Assembly: GCA_016189835.1 (NCBI GenBank)
Contig: JACPRU010000025.1
Coordinates: 1-36,323 of the forward strand
Length of the DNA: 36,323 nt
Source: Deltaproteobacteria bacterium
GTDB lineage: Bacteria > Desulfobacterota > Binatia > JACPRU01
Reading direction: 5' to 3'
Of this stretch, positions 15,909-26,562 are shown in pieces. Numbering within the stretch: the stretch's first letter is position 1; the number at the start of each line of letters is the position of its first letter. Made by a program: the position numbers and the translations under genes. The notes beneath the pieces were generated by a model. It made no database searches, had not been told where the DNA came from, and was given only the letters and a program-made list of their open reading frames with translations.

Positions 15909-18571
15909 GTCAGGACCTCGTAGACCCGCGCGAGCGCCTCGTCGATGCGCGACGCGTCGGGGCCGCCCGCCTGCGCCATCTCCGGCTTGCCGCCGCCGCC
16001 GCCGCCCACCAGCGGGGCGATTTGCTTGATGATCTGCCCGGCCGCGTACCGGCCGACGAGGTCCTTGGTGACCGCGGCGAGCAGCAGCGCCTTGTCGCCG
16101 CGCGCCGTGCCGAGCACGACGATGCCCGAGCCGAGCTTCTCGCGCAGCCGATCCGCCATCTCGCGCAGGCCCCGGTCGTCGACGTCGTCGACGCGCGCGG
16201 TGAGCACCGAGACGCCGTTCACCCGCCGAGCGCGCGACACGAGGTCGGCGCTCTGGCTGCCGGCGAGCCTGGACTGCAGCTCCTGCATCCGCCGCTCGAC
16301 GTCCTTCTGCTGCTGGAGCAGCCGCTCGAGCCGCTCGACCGTCGCTTCCTCGGGCCCCTTGAGGATCTCGCCGATCTCGCGCAACAGCAGCTCGCGCTTG
16401 CGGACGAGGTCGAGCGCCCCCTCGCCGGTCAGCGCCTCGATGCGGCGCACGCCCGCGGCGACTCCCGACTCGCCGCGCAGCTTGAAGAGGCCGATGTCGC
16501 CGGTGCGGCGCACGTGGGTCCCGCCGCAGAGCTCGGTCGAGAAATCGCCCATCCGCACCACGCGCACGCGCTCGCCGTACTTGTCGCCGAAGAACGCCAG
16601 GGCGCCCCGGCGGATCGCCTCGTCGTAGGCCATCTCCTCGCTGGTCACCACGGCGTTCTCGCGGATGTGGGCGTTGACCTCGTTCTCGATCTCGACGAGC
16701 CGCGCCGGCGCGAGCGGCCCCTGGAACGTGAAGTCGAAGCGCAGGCGCTCGGGAGCGACCAGCGAGCCCGCCTGGCGCACCTGGTGGCCGAGCCGGCCGC
16801 GCAGCACCGCGTGGAGGATGTGGGTGACGGAGTGGTTCAAGCGGGCCGCGTCGCGCCGCGCGCGGTCGATCGTCAGGCGCACGCGCGAGCCGCGGCGGAT
16901 CACGCCGCGGGCGACTCGCCCGAGGTGCACGATCGTCTCGGCTTCGCCGCCTTCCCAGCGAACCGCCTCCTTGCGCGTGTCGGCGACCTCGAAGCGATCG
17001 CCGGGCTCGGTCTCGATCCTGCCCCGGTCGCCGATCTGGCCGCCGGACTCCGCGTAGAACGGAGTCTCGGCGACCACCACCGCCGCCTCGCTTCCTTCGC
17101 GCGCCTCGTCGACCTCGGCGCCGCCGACGAAGACCGCGGTGACCTCCGACTCTTGGCGGTAGACGAAGTCGCCGGCGAACCGGCTGGCGGCGGCGCCGCT
17201 CGCGCGCAGCTGCGGGACGCCTTCGCCGCCGGACGACGACGCGGCGCGCTGCGCCTCTCTCGCGCGCGCGCGCTGCTCGGCCATCGCCTGCTCGAAGCCG
17301 GCGCGGTCGACCTCGATGCCGTCGGCCTTGAGCACGTCTTCGGTAAGGTCGAGCGGGAAGCCGTAGGTGTCGTAGAGCTTGAAGGCGACGTCCCCCGGCA
17401 GCACGCGCCGGCGGGCGCGGCGCAGCCTCTCGGCCTGCTCTTCGAGGATCTCCCCGCCGCGCGACAGCGTCTCGCCGAAGCGCACTTCCTCGGCACGGAC
17501 GACCTCCTCGATCTCGTCGCGGTGGCGGCGAAGCTCGGGATACGCCGCGCCGAAGCGCTCGATCACGCAGCCAGCGACGCGCGACAGAAACGGCGTCTCG
17601 ATGCCGAGGTTCTTGCCGTACCGCGCGGCGCGGCGCAGGATCCGCCGCAGCACGTAGCCGCGCCCCTCGTTCGACGGGCGCACCCCGTCGGCAATCGTGA
17701 AGGCGATCGCCCGCCCGTGGTCGGCGATGACGCGAAACGCGACGTCGGTCTCGCCGCCGCCGCCGTAGCGCTCTGCGCAGAGCCCCTCGGTGAAGCGGAT
17801 GATGTCGCGCAGCAGGTCGGCGTCGTAGTTGCCGGGAACGCCCTGCAGCACGGCCGTCACGCGCTCGAGCCCCATGCCGGTGTCGACGTGCTTCTGCGGC
17901 AGCTCGTGCAGCTCGCCGCGTTCGTCGCGGTTGTACTGGATGAACACCAGGTTCCACAGCTCGATGTAACGGGCGCAGCCGCCGTTGACGGCGCAGGCGT
18001 GTCCGGCGACGTCCCGGCGGTCGCAGGCCTCGGGCCCGCGATCGACGTGGATCTCCGAGCAGGGGCCGCAGGGCCCCGTCTCGCCCATCTCCCAGAAGTT
18101 CTCCTTCTCGTCGAAGCGCAGGATCCGCTCGGGGCCGATGTCGGTCAGCGTGCGCCAGCATTCCACCGCCTCGTCATCGGTCGTGAAGACGGTCGCCCAC
18201 AGCTCGTCCTTCGGCAGCTTCCACAGCGCGGTGAGCAGCTCCCAGGCCCAGGCGATCGCTTCCCGCTTGTAGTAGTCGCCGAACGACCAGTTCCCGAGCA
18301 TCTCGAAGAACGTGTGGTGATAGGTGTCGCGCCCGACCTCCTCGAGGTCGTTGTGCTTGCCGCTGATGCGCAGGCACTTCTGCGAATCCGCCGCACGCGG
18401 GTTGTGGCGCGTCTCGGCGCCGAGGAACACCTGCTTGAACTGCACCATGCCCGCGTTGGTGAACAACAGCGTGGGGTCGCCGGCCGGGACCAGGGAGGCG
18501 CTCGGCACGATCTCATGCCCGCGCGCGCGGAAGAAATCGAGGAAGCTCTGGCGGACGTCGTCTCCGGTCAT
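15905..18571 (-). CDS. alaS: Alanyl-tRNA synthetase
   Basis: An 888-residue, complete enzyme. The class II catalytic domain begins RQSFLDFFRARGHEIVPS and contains TNAGMVQFK and GETGPCGPCSEIH. The editing domain carries the zinc ligands NHSVTH and CGGTH, and the C-terminal C-Ala domain has the Gly-rich VGGGGGGKPEMAQAGG that ends most AlaRS. It attaches Ala to tRNA-Ala and hydrolyses mischarged Ser or Gly. The ATG at 18571 lies 10 nt after recX. The common recX-alaS linkage is kept, and alaS is coupled to phoH by a 4-nt overlap. Confidence 0.97.
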   Translation of the reverse strand: MTGDDVRQSFLDFFRARGHEIVPSASLVPAGDPTLLFTNAGMVQFKQVFLGAETRHNPRAADSQKCLRISGKHNDLEEVGRDTYHHTFFEMLGNWSFGDYYKREAIAWAWELLTALWKLPKDELWATVFTTDDEAVECWRTLTDIGPERILRFDEKENFWEMGETGPCGPCSEIHVDRGPEACDRRDVAGHACAVNGGCARYIELWNLVFIQYNRDERGELHELPQKHVDTGMGLERVTAVLQGVPGNYDADLLRDIIRFTEGLCAERYGGGGETDVAFRVIADHGRAIAFTIADGVRPSNEGRGYVLRRILRRAARYGKNLGIETPFLSRVAGCVIERFGAAYPELRRHRDEIEEVVRAEEVRFGETLSRGGEILEEQAERLRRARRRVLPGDVAFKLYDTYGFPLDLTEDVLKADGIEVDRAGFEQAMAEQRARAREAQRAASSSGGEGVPQLRASGAAASRFAGDFVYRQESEVTAVFVGGAEVDEAREGSEAAVVVAETPFYAESGGQIGDRGRIETEPGDRFEVADTRKEAVRWEGGEAETIVHLGRVARGVIRRGSRVRLTIDRARRDAARLNHSVTHILHAVLRGRLGHQVRQAGSLVAPERLRFDFTFQGPLAPARLVEIENEVNAHIRENAVVTSEEMAYDEAIRRGALAFFGDKYGERVRVVRMGDFSTELCGGTHVRRTGDIGLFKLRGESGVAAGVRRIEALTGEGALDLVRKRELLLREIGEILKGPEEATVERLERLLQQQKDVERRMQELQSRLAGSQSADLVSRARRVNGVSVLTARVDDVDDRGLREMADRLREKLGSGIVVLGTARGDKALLLAAVTKDLVGRYAAGQIIKQIAPLVGGGGGGKPEMAQAGGPDASRIDEALARVYEVLT

Positions 18572-18581
18572 CGAACGGTTC

Positions 18582-19004
18582 TCATTCCCACGGATCGAAC
18601 AGGCTGTCGATGACCTCGGCTGCGAAGCCCCGCCCGGCGAGAAAGCGTGCGGCGCGCGCCATCCCCCGGCGGTCGGCGACCCCGCCCGTGCCGAAGTGGC
18701 GCGCCAACACCCGGCGCGCCAGGTCGCGCTCCTCGCGTGCGCCCGGCGTCACGCGCTCCGCCACGCCCTCCTCGACCCGCAGTCGGCGGAGCTGATCCAG
18801 GATGCGCAGCGAGCCAAAGCCTCGTTCCTTCCATCGTTCGGCGCACTCGGCGGCGAATTTGCGGTCGTCAATATAACCGAGGGCGCGGAGCCTCCCAAGC
18901 ACCCCCCGGACGACGGTTTTCCCGGCCCCCCGCTCGGCGAGCGCCCGGGCCACCTCGCCCTCGCTGCGCGCGCGGCGGGCGAGCATGCGGAACGCGAGAT
19001 CCAT
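18582..19004 (-). CDS. recX: Regulatory protein RecX
   Basis: A 140-residue protein made of helical triplets: AFRMLARRARSEGEVARALAERG, a central LRALGYIDDRKFAAECAERW and the C-terminal GMARAARFLAGRGFAAEVI. This is the RecX pattern; the protein binds the RecA filament and limits its activity. ATG at 19004 is preceded by GCGAGG at a good distance. Upstream extension would run into the palindromic repeat at 19019-19083 and give a repeat-encoded leader, so I reject it. recX is separated from recA by pilT rather than following it directly. Confidence 0.93.
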   Translation of the reverse strand: MDLAFRMLARRARSEGEVARALAERGAGKTVVRGVLGRLRALGYIDDRKFAAECAERWKERGFGSLRILDQLRRLRVEEGVAERVTPGAREERDLARRVLARHFGTGGVADRRGMARAARFLAGRGFAAEVIDSLFDPWE

Positions 19005-19018
19005 CGCCGCCTCGCGTC

Positions 19019-19095
19019 GAAAAGGGGTCGGGAGTCTTTTCCGCATCGGCTCGTCCGCCGGAAAAGACTCCCGACCCCTTTTCCGCATCGGCTCG
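19019..19095. repeat. Long palindromic (REP-like) repeat between pilT and recX
   Basis: Two perfect 25-bp arms (19019-19043 and 19059-19083; core AAAAGGGGTCGGGAGTC and its complement) flank a 15-nt loop. An 18-bp direct repeat, CTTTTCCGCATCGGCTCG, occurs at 19036-19053 and again at 19078-19095, ending next to the pilT stop. The composition (A/T runs around a GGGTCGGGAG core) differs from the surrounding genes. It could act as a bidirectional terminator or be a REP/MITE-type interspersed element. No transposase is nearby. Confidence 0.85.
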
Positions 19096-20256
19096 CTAGA
19101 AGCGATCGATCTTGAGCCGCTCCGGCCCTTCGACGTCGCCTTCCTCGGGGGCCCGCTCGAAGTCCTCCCAGCGGCGGTCGCTGGTGGAGGCCACGCCGCG
19201 CACCTTGAGTGCGAAGTCGTCCGGATTCGAGGACTGGGCGAGCGCCTCCTCGTAGGTGATCAAGCCTCGCCGGTAGAGCGCCATCAGCGACTGGTCGAAG
19301 GTCTGCATGCCGTAGCTCGAGTGGCCGACGGCGATGGCGTCGCGGATCTCGCGCGTCTTCTCCTTGACCGCGATGCACTCGCGGATCCGCGAGGTCGACA
19401 CCATCAGCTCGGCGGCGGGCACCATGCCCTGGCCGTCGGCGCGCGGCATCAGCCGCTGGCTGATGATGCCGCGGATGATGTTGGCGAGAATCAGCCGAAT
19501 CTGCTCGCGCTGGTGCTCCGGGAAGTTCGAGACGATGCGCGTGACCGTCTCCGTGGCGTCGAGGGTGTGCAGCGTCGACAGCACGAGGTGGCCCGTCTCG
19601 GCGGCCAGGATCGCCGTCTCGATGGTCTCGAGATCGCGCATCTCGCCGACCAGGATCACGTCGGGATCCTGCCGCAGCGCCGCCTTCAGCCCGTCGGCGA
19701 AGCTCGTCACGTCGTAGCCGAGCTCGCGCTGCGAAACGATCGAGCGGATGTCCTGGTGGGTGTACTCGATCGGGTCCTCGATGGTGATGATGTGGTTCGA
19801 GCAGTTCTCGTTGATGTGGCCGACCATGGCGGCGAGCGTCGTCGACTTGCCGCTGCCGGTCGTGCCCGTCACCAGGATCAGGCCGCGGTTCTCGAGCGCG
19901 AGCTTGTTGACGATCGACGGCAGATGGAGCTCCTCGACCGTGCGGATGCGCGCGGGAATCGCCCGCATCGCCACCGAAGGATCCCCGCGCTGCAGGAACA
20001 CGTTGACGCGGAAGCGGGTCGATTCCACGGTCTGATACGCGAGATCGACCTGCATGCGGCTGCGGAAGCGCTCGCGATGATGCTCGTCGAGCAACACCTC
20101 GAGGACCGAAGCGACGTCTTCGCGGGCCAGCGGCGACCAGTCCTCGAGCGGATACAGAATGCCGTGGATGCGCACCGTCGGCGGCAACCCGACCTTGAGA
20201 TGGACGTCCGAGGCGTCGCGAAGGATCGCTTCGTGCAGGACTTGATTCAGGTCCAC
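19096..20256 (-). CDS. pilT: Twitching motility retraction ATPase PilT
   Basis: A 386-residue hexameric ATPase that powers type IV pilus retraction. The N-terminal PAS-like domain ([19 protein letters not shown]) is followed by Walker [12 protein letters not shown], the Asp box IEDPIEY, Walker [11 protein letters not shown], the His box STLHTLDA, and the PilT-specific AIRE-type segment near REIRDAI. A ~35-residue acidic C-terminal extension ends in KIDRF. The start is GTG at 20256 with GGAGGG upstream. It lies 34 nt downstream of recA, between recA and recX. No other pilus genes are in the window, so this may be one of several PilT copies. Confidence 0.95.
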   Translation of the reverse strand: MDLNQVLHEAILRDASDVHLKVGLPPTVRIHGILYPLEDWSPLAREDVASVLEVLLDEHHRERFRSRMQVDLAYQTVESTRFRVNVFLQRGDPSVAMRAIPARIRTVEELHLPSIVNKLALENRGLILVTGTTGSGKSTTLAAMVGHINENCSNHIITIEDPIEYTHQDIRSIVSQRELGYDVTSFADGLKAALRQDPDVILVGEMRDLETIETAILAAETGHLVLSTLHTLDATETVTRIVSNFPEHQREQIRLILANIIRGIISQRLMPRADGQGMVPAAELMVSTSRIRECIAVKEKTREIRDAIAVGHSSYGMQTFDQSLMALYRRGLITYEEALAQSSNPDDFALKVRGVASTSDRRWEDFERAPEEGDVEGPERLKIDRF

Positions 20257-20290
20257 CTTGCCCTCCGTGGCTGGCGCACCGCGCCGGCGG

Positions 20291-21367
<1,077 letters not shown>

Positions 21368-21398
21368 CGGCTTCTCCATTCCTCTCCGTCGCGTGGCG

Positions 21399-21404
21399 AT
21401 TATA
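21399..21404 (-). promoter_or_regulatory. Likely -10 box of the recA promoter
   Basis: On the minus strand a perfect TATAAT stands about 32 nt before the preferred recA start, in an otherwise GC-rich 88-bp gap after thpR. The best -35 match is only TTTCGG, 18 nt upstream. The perfect -10 in such GC-rich DNA is unlikely by chance. Confidence 0.55.
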
Positions 21405-21467
21405 CGGGAGAACGCACCGCGGCCGAAAGGCTCGCCGCGGACTTCGGCGGCTGCGAAACGCCGCGTT

Positions 21468-22031
21468 TCATGCCGCGGGCGCGAACGGGAACGCCACCAG
21501 CGGCGTGTACACCGCCCCCTCGGGGCGCAAGTGGCTGCGGTAGAGCGTCGCGTGATCGATCCGGCTCGTGCCGAAGCTGCGCTGGCCGCTCGCCTTGACG
21601 ATGCGCACCAGGCTCTCGGCGCCGCGCGTCGAGCGCATGCGCCCGAGCGTGATGTGCGGCGTGAAGTCCCGCTCCTCGGGAGGAAAGCCGAGCGGCGAGA
21701 GGACCGTCTCCGTCGCCTCCGCGAGCGACGACAGCCCCGCGCCGTGCAGCCCCACCCAGAGCACGCGCGGCCGCTTCTGGTTGGGGAACACGCCGAGGCC
21801 GCGGCATTCGAGGTCGAAGGGCGGCAGCGCCGCCAGGCCTTCGCGCAGCCCGCGCTCGATCTCCGGCATCTCCGCCTCGCGCACGTCGCCGAGAAACTGC
21901 ACGGTCAGGTGCAGCGCGTTGGCGGAGACCCAGCGCGCGTCGATCCCCGCCTGGCCGAGGTCCTCCTGGGCGGCCTTCAGGTTGCGCAGCACGTCATCGG
22001 CGGGTCGGATCGCGAGAAAGGCGCGGATCAT
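21468..22031 (-). CDS. thpR: RNA 2',3'-cyclic phosphodiesterase
   Basis: A 187-residue 2H phosphoesterase. It has the two catalytic HxTx motifs, HLTV (His41, Thr43) and HITL (His126, Thr128), and the family opening IRAFLAIRP. ThpR/LigT opens 2',3'-cyclic phosphates and can ligate tRNA halves in vitro; its cell role is unclear. Length is typical. It lies 15 nt after cinA and 88 bp before recA. The cinA-thpR-recA order is found in many bacteria. Confidence 0.93.
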   Translation of the reverse strand: MIRAFLAIRPADDVLRNLKAAQEDLGQAGIDARWVSANALHLTVQFLGDVREAEMPEIERGLREGLAALPPFDLECRGLGVFPNQKRPRVLWVGLHGAGLSSLAEATETVLSPLGFPPEERDFTPHITLGRMRSTRGAESLVRIVKASGQRSFGTSRIDHATLYRSHLRPEGAVYTPLVAFPFAPAA

Positions 22032-22046
22032 GGAGCGGATCGGGGC

Positions 22047-23348
22047 CTAGCGGCGGATGAGCAGGGATTCCTGCGGGGGCCGGCCGAGGGCGTGGCGGCG
22101 GACCCAGTCGAGGGCGATCTGCGAGGCCAGCAGGCGAATCCAATCGCGGGTCCCCCACAGCTTGTAGCGGCGCGAGACCAGCGCCCCGTCGCAGGCGAAT
22201 CCCACGTAGACCGTGCCCACGGGGTTCTCGGCGGTCCCCCCGTCGGGCCCGGCGACGCCGGTCACCGACACCGCCACGTCGGCGTCGCAGGCGCGGCGGG
22301 CTCCGGCGGCCATCTCCCGGGCAACCTCGTCGCTGACCGCACCGTGGCGCTCGAGCGTCTCGGCGCGGACGCCGAGCGTCGCCTGCTTGGTCTGCGGCGT
22401 GTACGCGACCAGGCCGCCGGCGAACACCTGGGAGCTTCCCGGGACGTTGGTCAGCCGCTCGGCGACCAGCCCGCCGGTGCAGGACTCGGCGATCGCGAGC
22501 TTCCAGCGGCGTTGCCGCAGGAGCTGGTTCACCACCCCCTCCATGGTCGCGGCGCCCTCGCCGAACACGTAGTCTCCGATCCGCTCCCGCACGCGCTCGG
22601 ACAGGCGCGCCAGCGCGGCCTCGGCCTCGTGCGGCCGCCCGTGTACCGTGACCCGCACGCTGATCTGCGGAAACGCGGCCCGGAAGGACAGCCGCCCCTC
22701 CTCGGGCGCCACCGCCCTGCCCATCATCTCGTCGAGCGCCGACTCGCTCGCCCCGAACGTCTGGAAGCTCCGGCTGAGATACACCTGCCCGGTCGCGTCG
22801 AGCCCGCGCAGCCACGGCAGCACCTCGTTCTCGGTCATCGGCTTCATCTCGCGCGGCACCCCGGGAAGGACGACGACGAACCGCCGCCGTCCCTTCCAAT
22901 CGACCTCGACGCGGTAGCCGGGAGCCGTGCCCAGCGGATTGGCGAGGATCACGGCGCCGGCCGGAAAGTTCGCCTGCCGCAGGTTGTTCTGCGGCATGTC
23001 CCGGCCGATCGAGCGAAACAGCGCGCGCATGTGCTGCGCCGAAGCCTCGTCGAAGACGATCTCCCGGCCGAGCGTCGCGGCCAGCACCTCGGTCGTCAGG
23101 TCGTCGGCGGTCGGCCCCAGGCCGCCGGTCGAGATCACCAGGTCGGCGCGGTCGAGAGCGCTCTCGAAGGCCCAGCGGATGCGCTCCGCATCGTCGCCGA
23201 CCGTGATCACCGCGACCAAGTCGATGCCGTTCTCGAAGAGCTTGTCGGCGAGCCAGTTGGAATTCGTGTCGACCGTCAGACCGGAAGTGAGCTCGTCGCC
23301 CGTGGAGAGAATGACCGCACGCTCGATCACGCGTTCCTCGGCAGGCAT
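22047..23348 (-). CDS. cinA: CinA: competence/damage-inducible protein, NMN deamidase type
   Basis: A 433-residue two-domain protein. The N-terminal MoaB/MogA-like (COG1058) domain has STGDELTSGLTVDTNS, STGGLGPTADD and VLPGVPREMKPM. The C-terminal PncC-like domain has AIAESCTGGLVAERLT and SVTGVAGPDGGTAENPVGTVY. The family hydrolyses ADP-ribose-type compounds and deamidates nicotinamide mononucleotide in the pyridine nucleotide cycle. Interestingly, a NadD-like gene lies divergently next to it. ATG at 23348 gives MPAEERVI; a GTG at 23330 preceded by GAGG is also plausible. Confidence 0.94.
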   Translation of the reverse strand: MPAEERVIERAVILSTGDELTSGLTVDTNSNWLADKLFENGIDLVAVITVGDDAERIRWAFESALDRADLVISTGGLGPTADDLTTEVLAATLGREIVFDEASAQHMRALFRSIGRDMPQNNLRQANFPAGAVILANPLGTAPGYRVEVDWKGRRRFVVVLPGVPREMKPMTENEVLPWLRGLDATGQVYLSRSFQTFGASESALDEMMGRAVAPEEGRLSFRAAFPQISVRVTVHGRPHEAEAALARLSERVRERIGDYVFGEGAATMEGVVNQLLRQRRWKLAIAESCTGGLVAERLTNVPGSSQVFAGGLVAYTPQTKQATLGVRAETLERHGAVSDEVAREMAAGARRACDADVAVSVTGVAGPDGGTAENPVGTVYVGFACDGALVSRRYKLWGTRDWIRLLASQIALDWVRRHALGRPPQESLLIRR

Positions 23349-23394
23349 CTTAGGGCTCGGTGCCCGGGCAAGCAAGGGACACGGGAGGTTGACC

Positions 23395-24129
23395 ATGATG
23401 GAGAACGAGGAGATCGAGCGCCTGCGCCGCATCGTCGCAGACCTCGCCGCCTTGCCGCGGCCCGAGGCGCGGCGCGTGTACGGGAGAGAGGGCGCACCGC
23501 GCTCGGTCGCCGTGCTGCCCGGCGCGTTCGACCCGCCGACGCTCGCCCACCTGGCGCTCGCTCGCGCGGCTGGCGACCGCGGCTTCGACACCGTGCTGCT
23601 GTCGATCAGCACGCGGACGATCGACAAGGAAGCCGCCGGCGGCCTCGATGCCGCGGAGCGCCTGTACCTGCTCGGCGCGATCACCGCCGCGGACGACCGC
23701 CGCGGCGTGCTGGTCCAGAACCGCGGGCTCTACGCCGAGCAGGCCGGGGCGGTGCGCGCCGCCCTGCCGAGCGCCGCGGACGTCGCCTTCGTCGTCGGCA
23801 TGGACAAGGTCTCGCAGATCTTCGACACGCGCTACTACGAGAACGCTGCGGCGGCGCTCGCCGCGCTGTTCACGCAGGCGCGGTTGCTGGTCGCGGCACG
23901 CGGCGACCTCGATCGCGGCGCGCTTCGCACCCTGCTCGAGCGCGGGCCCGCGCGCGGCTACGCCGAGCGCGTCTCCTGGCTCGAGCTCGATCCGCGCTGG
24001 CGGACGGTCTCCGCCACGCGGGTCCGCGAGCGGCTGGCGCGCGGCGAGCTGCCGCGCGAGTGGCTCCCGCTGCAGGTCGCGAACTACCTCGGCGCGCACG
24101 CCGCGCGCTTCACGGCGCCAGGCCGATGA
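23395..24129 (+). CDS. NadD/NMNAT-like nucleotidyltransferase
   Basis: A 244-residue protein of the nucleotidyl-transferase alpha/beta phosphodiesterase superfamily. The core motif is LPGAFDPPTLAHLAL, where the usual HxGH appears as TLAH, and the C-terminal SATRVRERL matches the ISSTxIR nucleotide-binding motif. VVGMDKVSQIFDTRYY resembles the WxxGxD region of NadD. About 35 helical residues precede the core. The likely reaction is adenylylation of a nicotinate or nicotinamide mononucleotide-like substrate, but the altered motif and length leave other substrates open. ATG at 23395 has GGGAGG 6 nt upstream. It overlaps pgpA convergently by 20 nt. Confidence 0.75.
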   Translation: MMENEEIERLRRIVADLAALPRPEARRVYGREGAPRSVAVLPGAFDPPTLAHLALARAAGDRGFDTVLLSISTRTIDKEAAGGLDAAERLYLLGAITAADDRRGVLVQNRGLYAEQAGAVRAALPSAADVAFVVGMDKVSQIFDTRYYENAAAALAALFTQARLLVAARGDLDRGALRTLLERGPARGYAERVSWLELDPRWRTVSATRVRERLARGELPREWLPLQVANYLGAHAARFTAPGR

Positions 24130-24583
24130 GCGCGAACAGAGCGCGCAGCGCGAGGTTGGCATAGAAGCCAGCAATCACGTCGTCGAGCACCACCCCGGGG
24201 CCACCGCGGATCTCGCGGTCGAAGTAGCCCGCCGGCCAGGGCTTCGCCACGTCGAAGGCGCGAAACAGCAGGAAGCTGGCGATCACCGCCGGGATCGACG
24301 GGGTCACGAACAGCGTGGCGGCGACGTAGCCGGCCGCCTCGTCGATGGTGATCTTGCCGCTGTCCTGCTCGCCGAAGATCTCTTCCGCCTCGCCGGCGAT
24401 GGCGACCGCGGCCGCCACCAGCGCGAGGAAGCTCAACACGTAGAGGGCCGGCGAGAAGCGGCGCAAGCCCTCGAAGACCGGATAGAGCGCCACGCCGCCG
24501 AGCGTGCCGAAGGTTCCCGAGGCGACCGGCGCGTAGCCGAGATAGGCTCCGGAGGCGAGAAAGATGACCGCGCGTCGTCTCAT
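24110..24583 (-). CDS. pgpA: Phosphatidylglycerophosphatase A
   Basis: A 157-residue inner-membrane enzyme that dephosphorylates phosphatidylglycerophosphate to phosphatidylglycerol. It has the family motifs ASGTFGTLGGV near the N-terminus, ITIDEAAGY in the middle, and FDVAKPWPAGYFDRE followed by GVVLDDVIAGFYANL at the C-terminus, with about four membrane segments. Length is normal. It is transcribed alone, divergent from the deoxyhypusine synthase-like gene across 84 bp. Confidence 0.94.
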   Translation of the reverse strand: MRRRAVIFLASGAYLGYAPVASGTFGTLGGVALYPVFEGLRRFSPALYVLSFLALVAAAVAIAGEAEEIFGEQDSGKITIDEAAGYVAATLFVTPSIPAVIASFLLFRAFDVAKPWPAGYFDREIRGGPGVVLDDVIAGFYANLALRALFALIGLAP

Positions 24584-24614
24584 CGCCGGCGCCTATAAAC
24601 CAAAAACACCGCTC

Positions 24615-24629
24615 GGCGATAGGATCGCC
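24615..24629. repeat. Small perfect inverted repeat in the pgpA/DHS divergent region
   Basis: GGCGAT and ATCGCC are separated by AGG in the 84-bp divergent intergenic region. The symmetry would suit an operator for either gene, but the site is short and GC-rich, so chance cannot be excluded. Confidence 0.3.
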
Positions 24630-24667
24630 TACTGTCCCGCGCCGCGCCCATTTGTTAGGTTCTGCCG

Positions 24668-25767
<1,100 letters not shown>

Positions 25768-25771
<4 letters not shown>

Positions 25772-26541
25772 GGGAGCTCGAGGTCGCCACCGCGGCGGCT
25801 CGCGAGGCGGGCGCCGTGATCCGCTCGCTCTACGGCACGGGGCTCGCGGTCGTCCAGAAGGGAGACCGCGGCGACAGCCCGCTCACCGAGGCCGACACGC
25901 GGGCGAACCAGCTCCTGCACGAGCGGATCGCCTCCGCGTTCCCCGCCGACGCCTGGCTGTCGGAGGAGTCGCGCGACACGGCGGATCGCCTGCGACGGCC
26001 GCGGGTGTGGATCGTCGATCCGCTCGACGGCACCAAGGAGTTCGTGCGCGGCATCCCCGAGCTCGCCGTCTGCGTGGCGCTGGTCGAGAACGGAGCGCCG
26101 CTCGTCGGCGTCACCTACAACCCGATCCGCGACGAGCTGTTCGCCGCCGCGCGCGGCGCCGGCGCCACCCTCGACGGCCGCCCGGTCCACGTGACGCCGA
26201 CCGCGGACCTCGCTCGCGCGCGCGTGCTCGCCAGTCGCTCCGAGAACGAGCGCGGGGAATGGGAGCGCTTCCGCGGCCGCTTCGCGATCGATCTCTGCGG
26301 GTCGGTCGCCTACAAGCTGGCGCTGGTCGCCGCCGGCCGCGCCGACGCCACCTTCACGCTGTCGGCGAAGAACGAGTGGGACATCTGCTCGTCGGCGTGC
26401 CTGATCGAGTGCGCCGGGGGGCGGGTGAGCGACCTGTCCGGCGCCCCGGTGCGCTACAACCGGCCGGGGCCGCGGCTCGGCGGCGTGGTGGCCTCCAACG
26501 GCGTCCTGCACGACGCGATCCTGGCCGCGATCCGGCCGTGA
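25768..26541 (+). CDS. cysQ: 3'(2'),5'-bisphosphate nucleotidase CysQ
   Basis: A 257-residue inositol-monophosphatase-fold enzyme. The metal motifs are LSEES (Glu66/67), [12 protein letters not shown] (Asp84, Asp87) and the late [24 protein letters not shown] is diagnostic for the CysQ subgroup. It hydrolyses 3'-phosphoadenosine 5'-phosphate to AMP, recycling a by-product of sulfate assimilation and sulfation. The start is GTG at 25768, overlapping the preceding stop as GTGA, so expression is coupled to the deoxyhypusine synthase-like gene. Confidence 0.94.
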
Positions 26542-26562
26542 TATAGATCGAAGCGAAGGCCC

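Noticed and set aside
14838-18161. A very long minus-strand frame that joins phoH to about 750 further codons
   Set aside because: The upstream part is an out-of-frame reading of alaS rich in Arg and Ala with no domain; phoH is best started at the TTG overlapping the alaS stop.
18582-19088. A longer RecX starting at 19088
   Set aside because: The extra 28 residues are encoded by the palindromic repeat, and ATG at 19004 has a proper ribosome binding site and the family N-terminus.
19019-19095. CRISPR repeat
   Set aside because: Only two arms in inverted orientation, no regular spacers and no cas genes.
21380-21467. LexA/SOS box upstream of recA
   Set aside because: No CTGT-N8-ACAG, GAAC-N4-GTTC or similar palindrome is present; only a -10 box is convincing.
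21393-24164. A 923-codon plus-strand frame opposite thpR and cinA
   Set aside because: Low-complexity Arg/His/Ala composition, no motifs, and opposite well-supported genes; it is a by-product of high GC.
24584-24610. TTTATA as a -10 box for pgpA
   Set aside because: It would start transcription only a few bases before the ATG and has no -35 partner.
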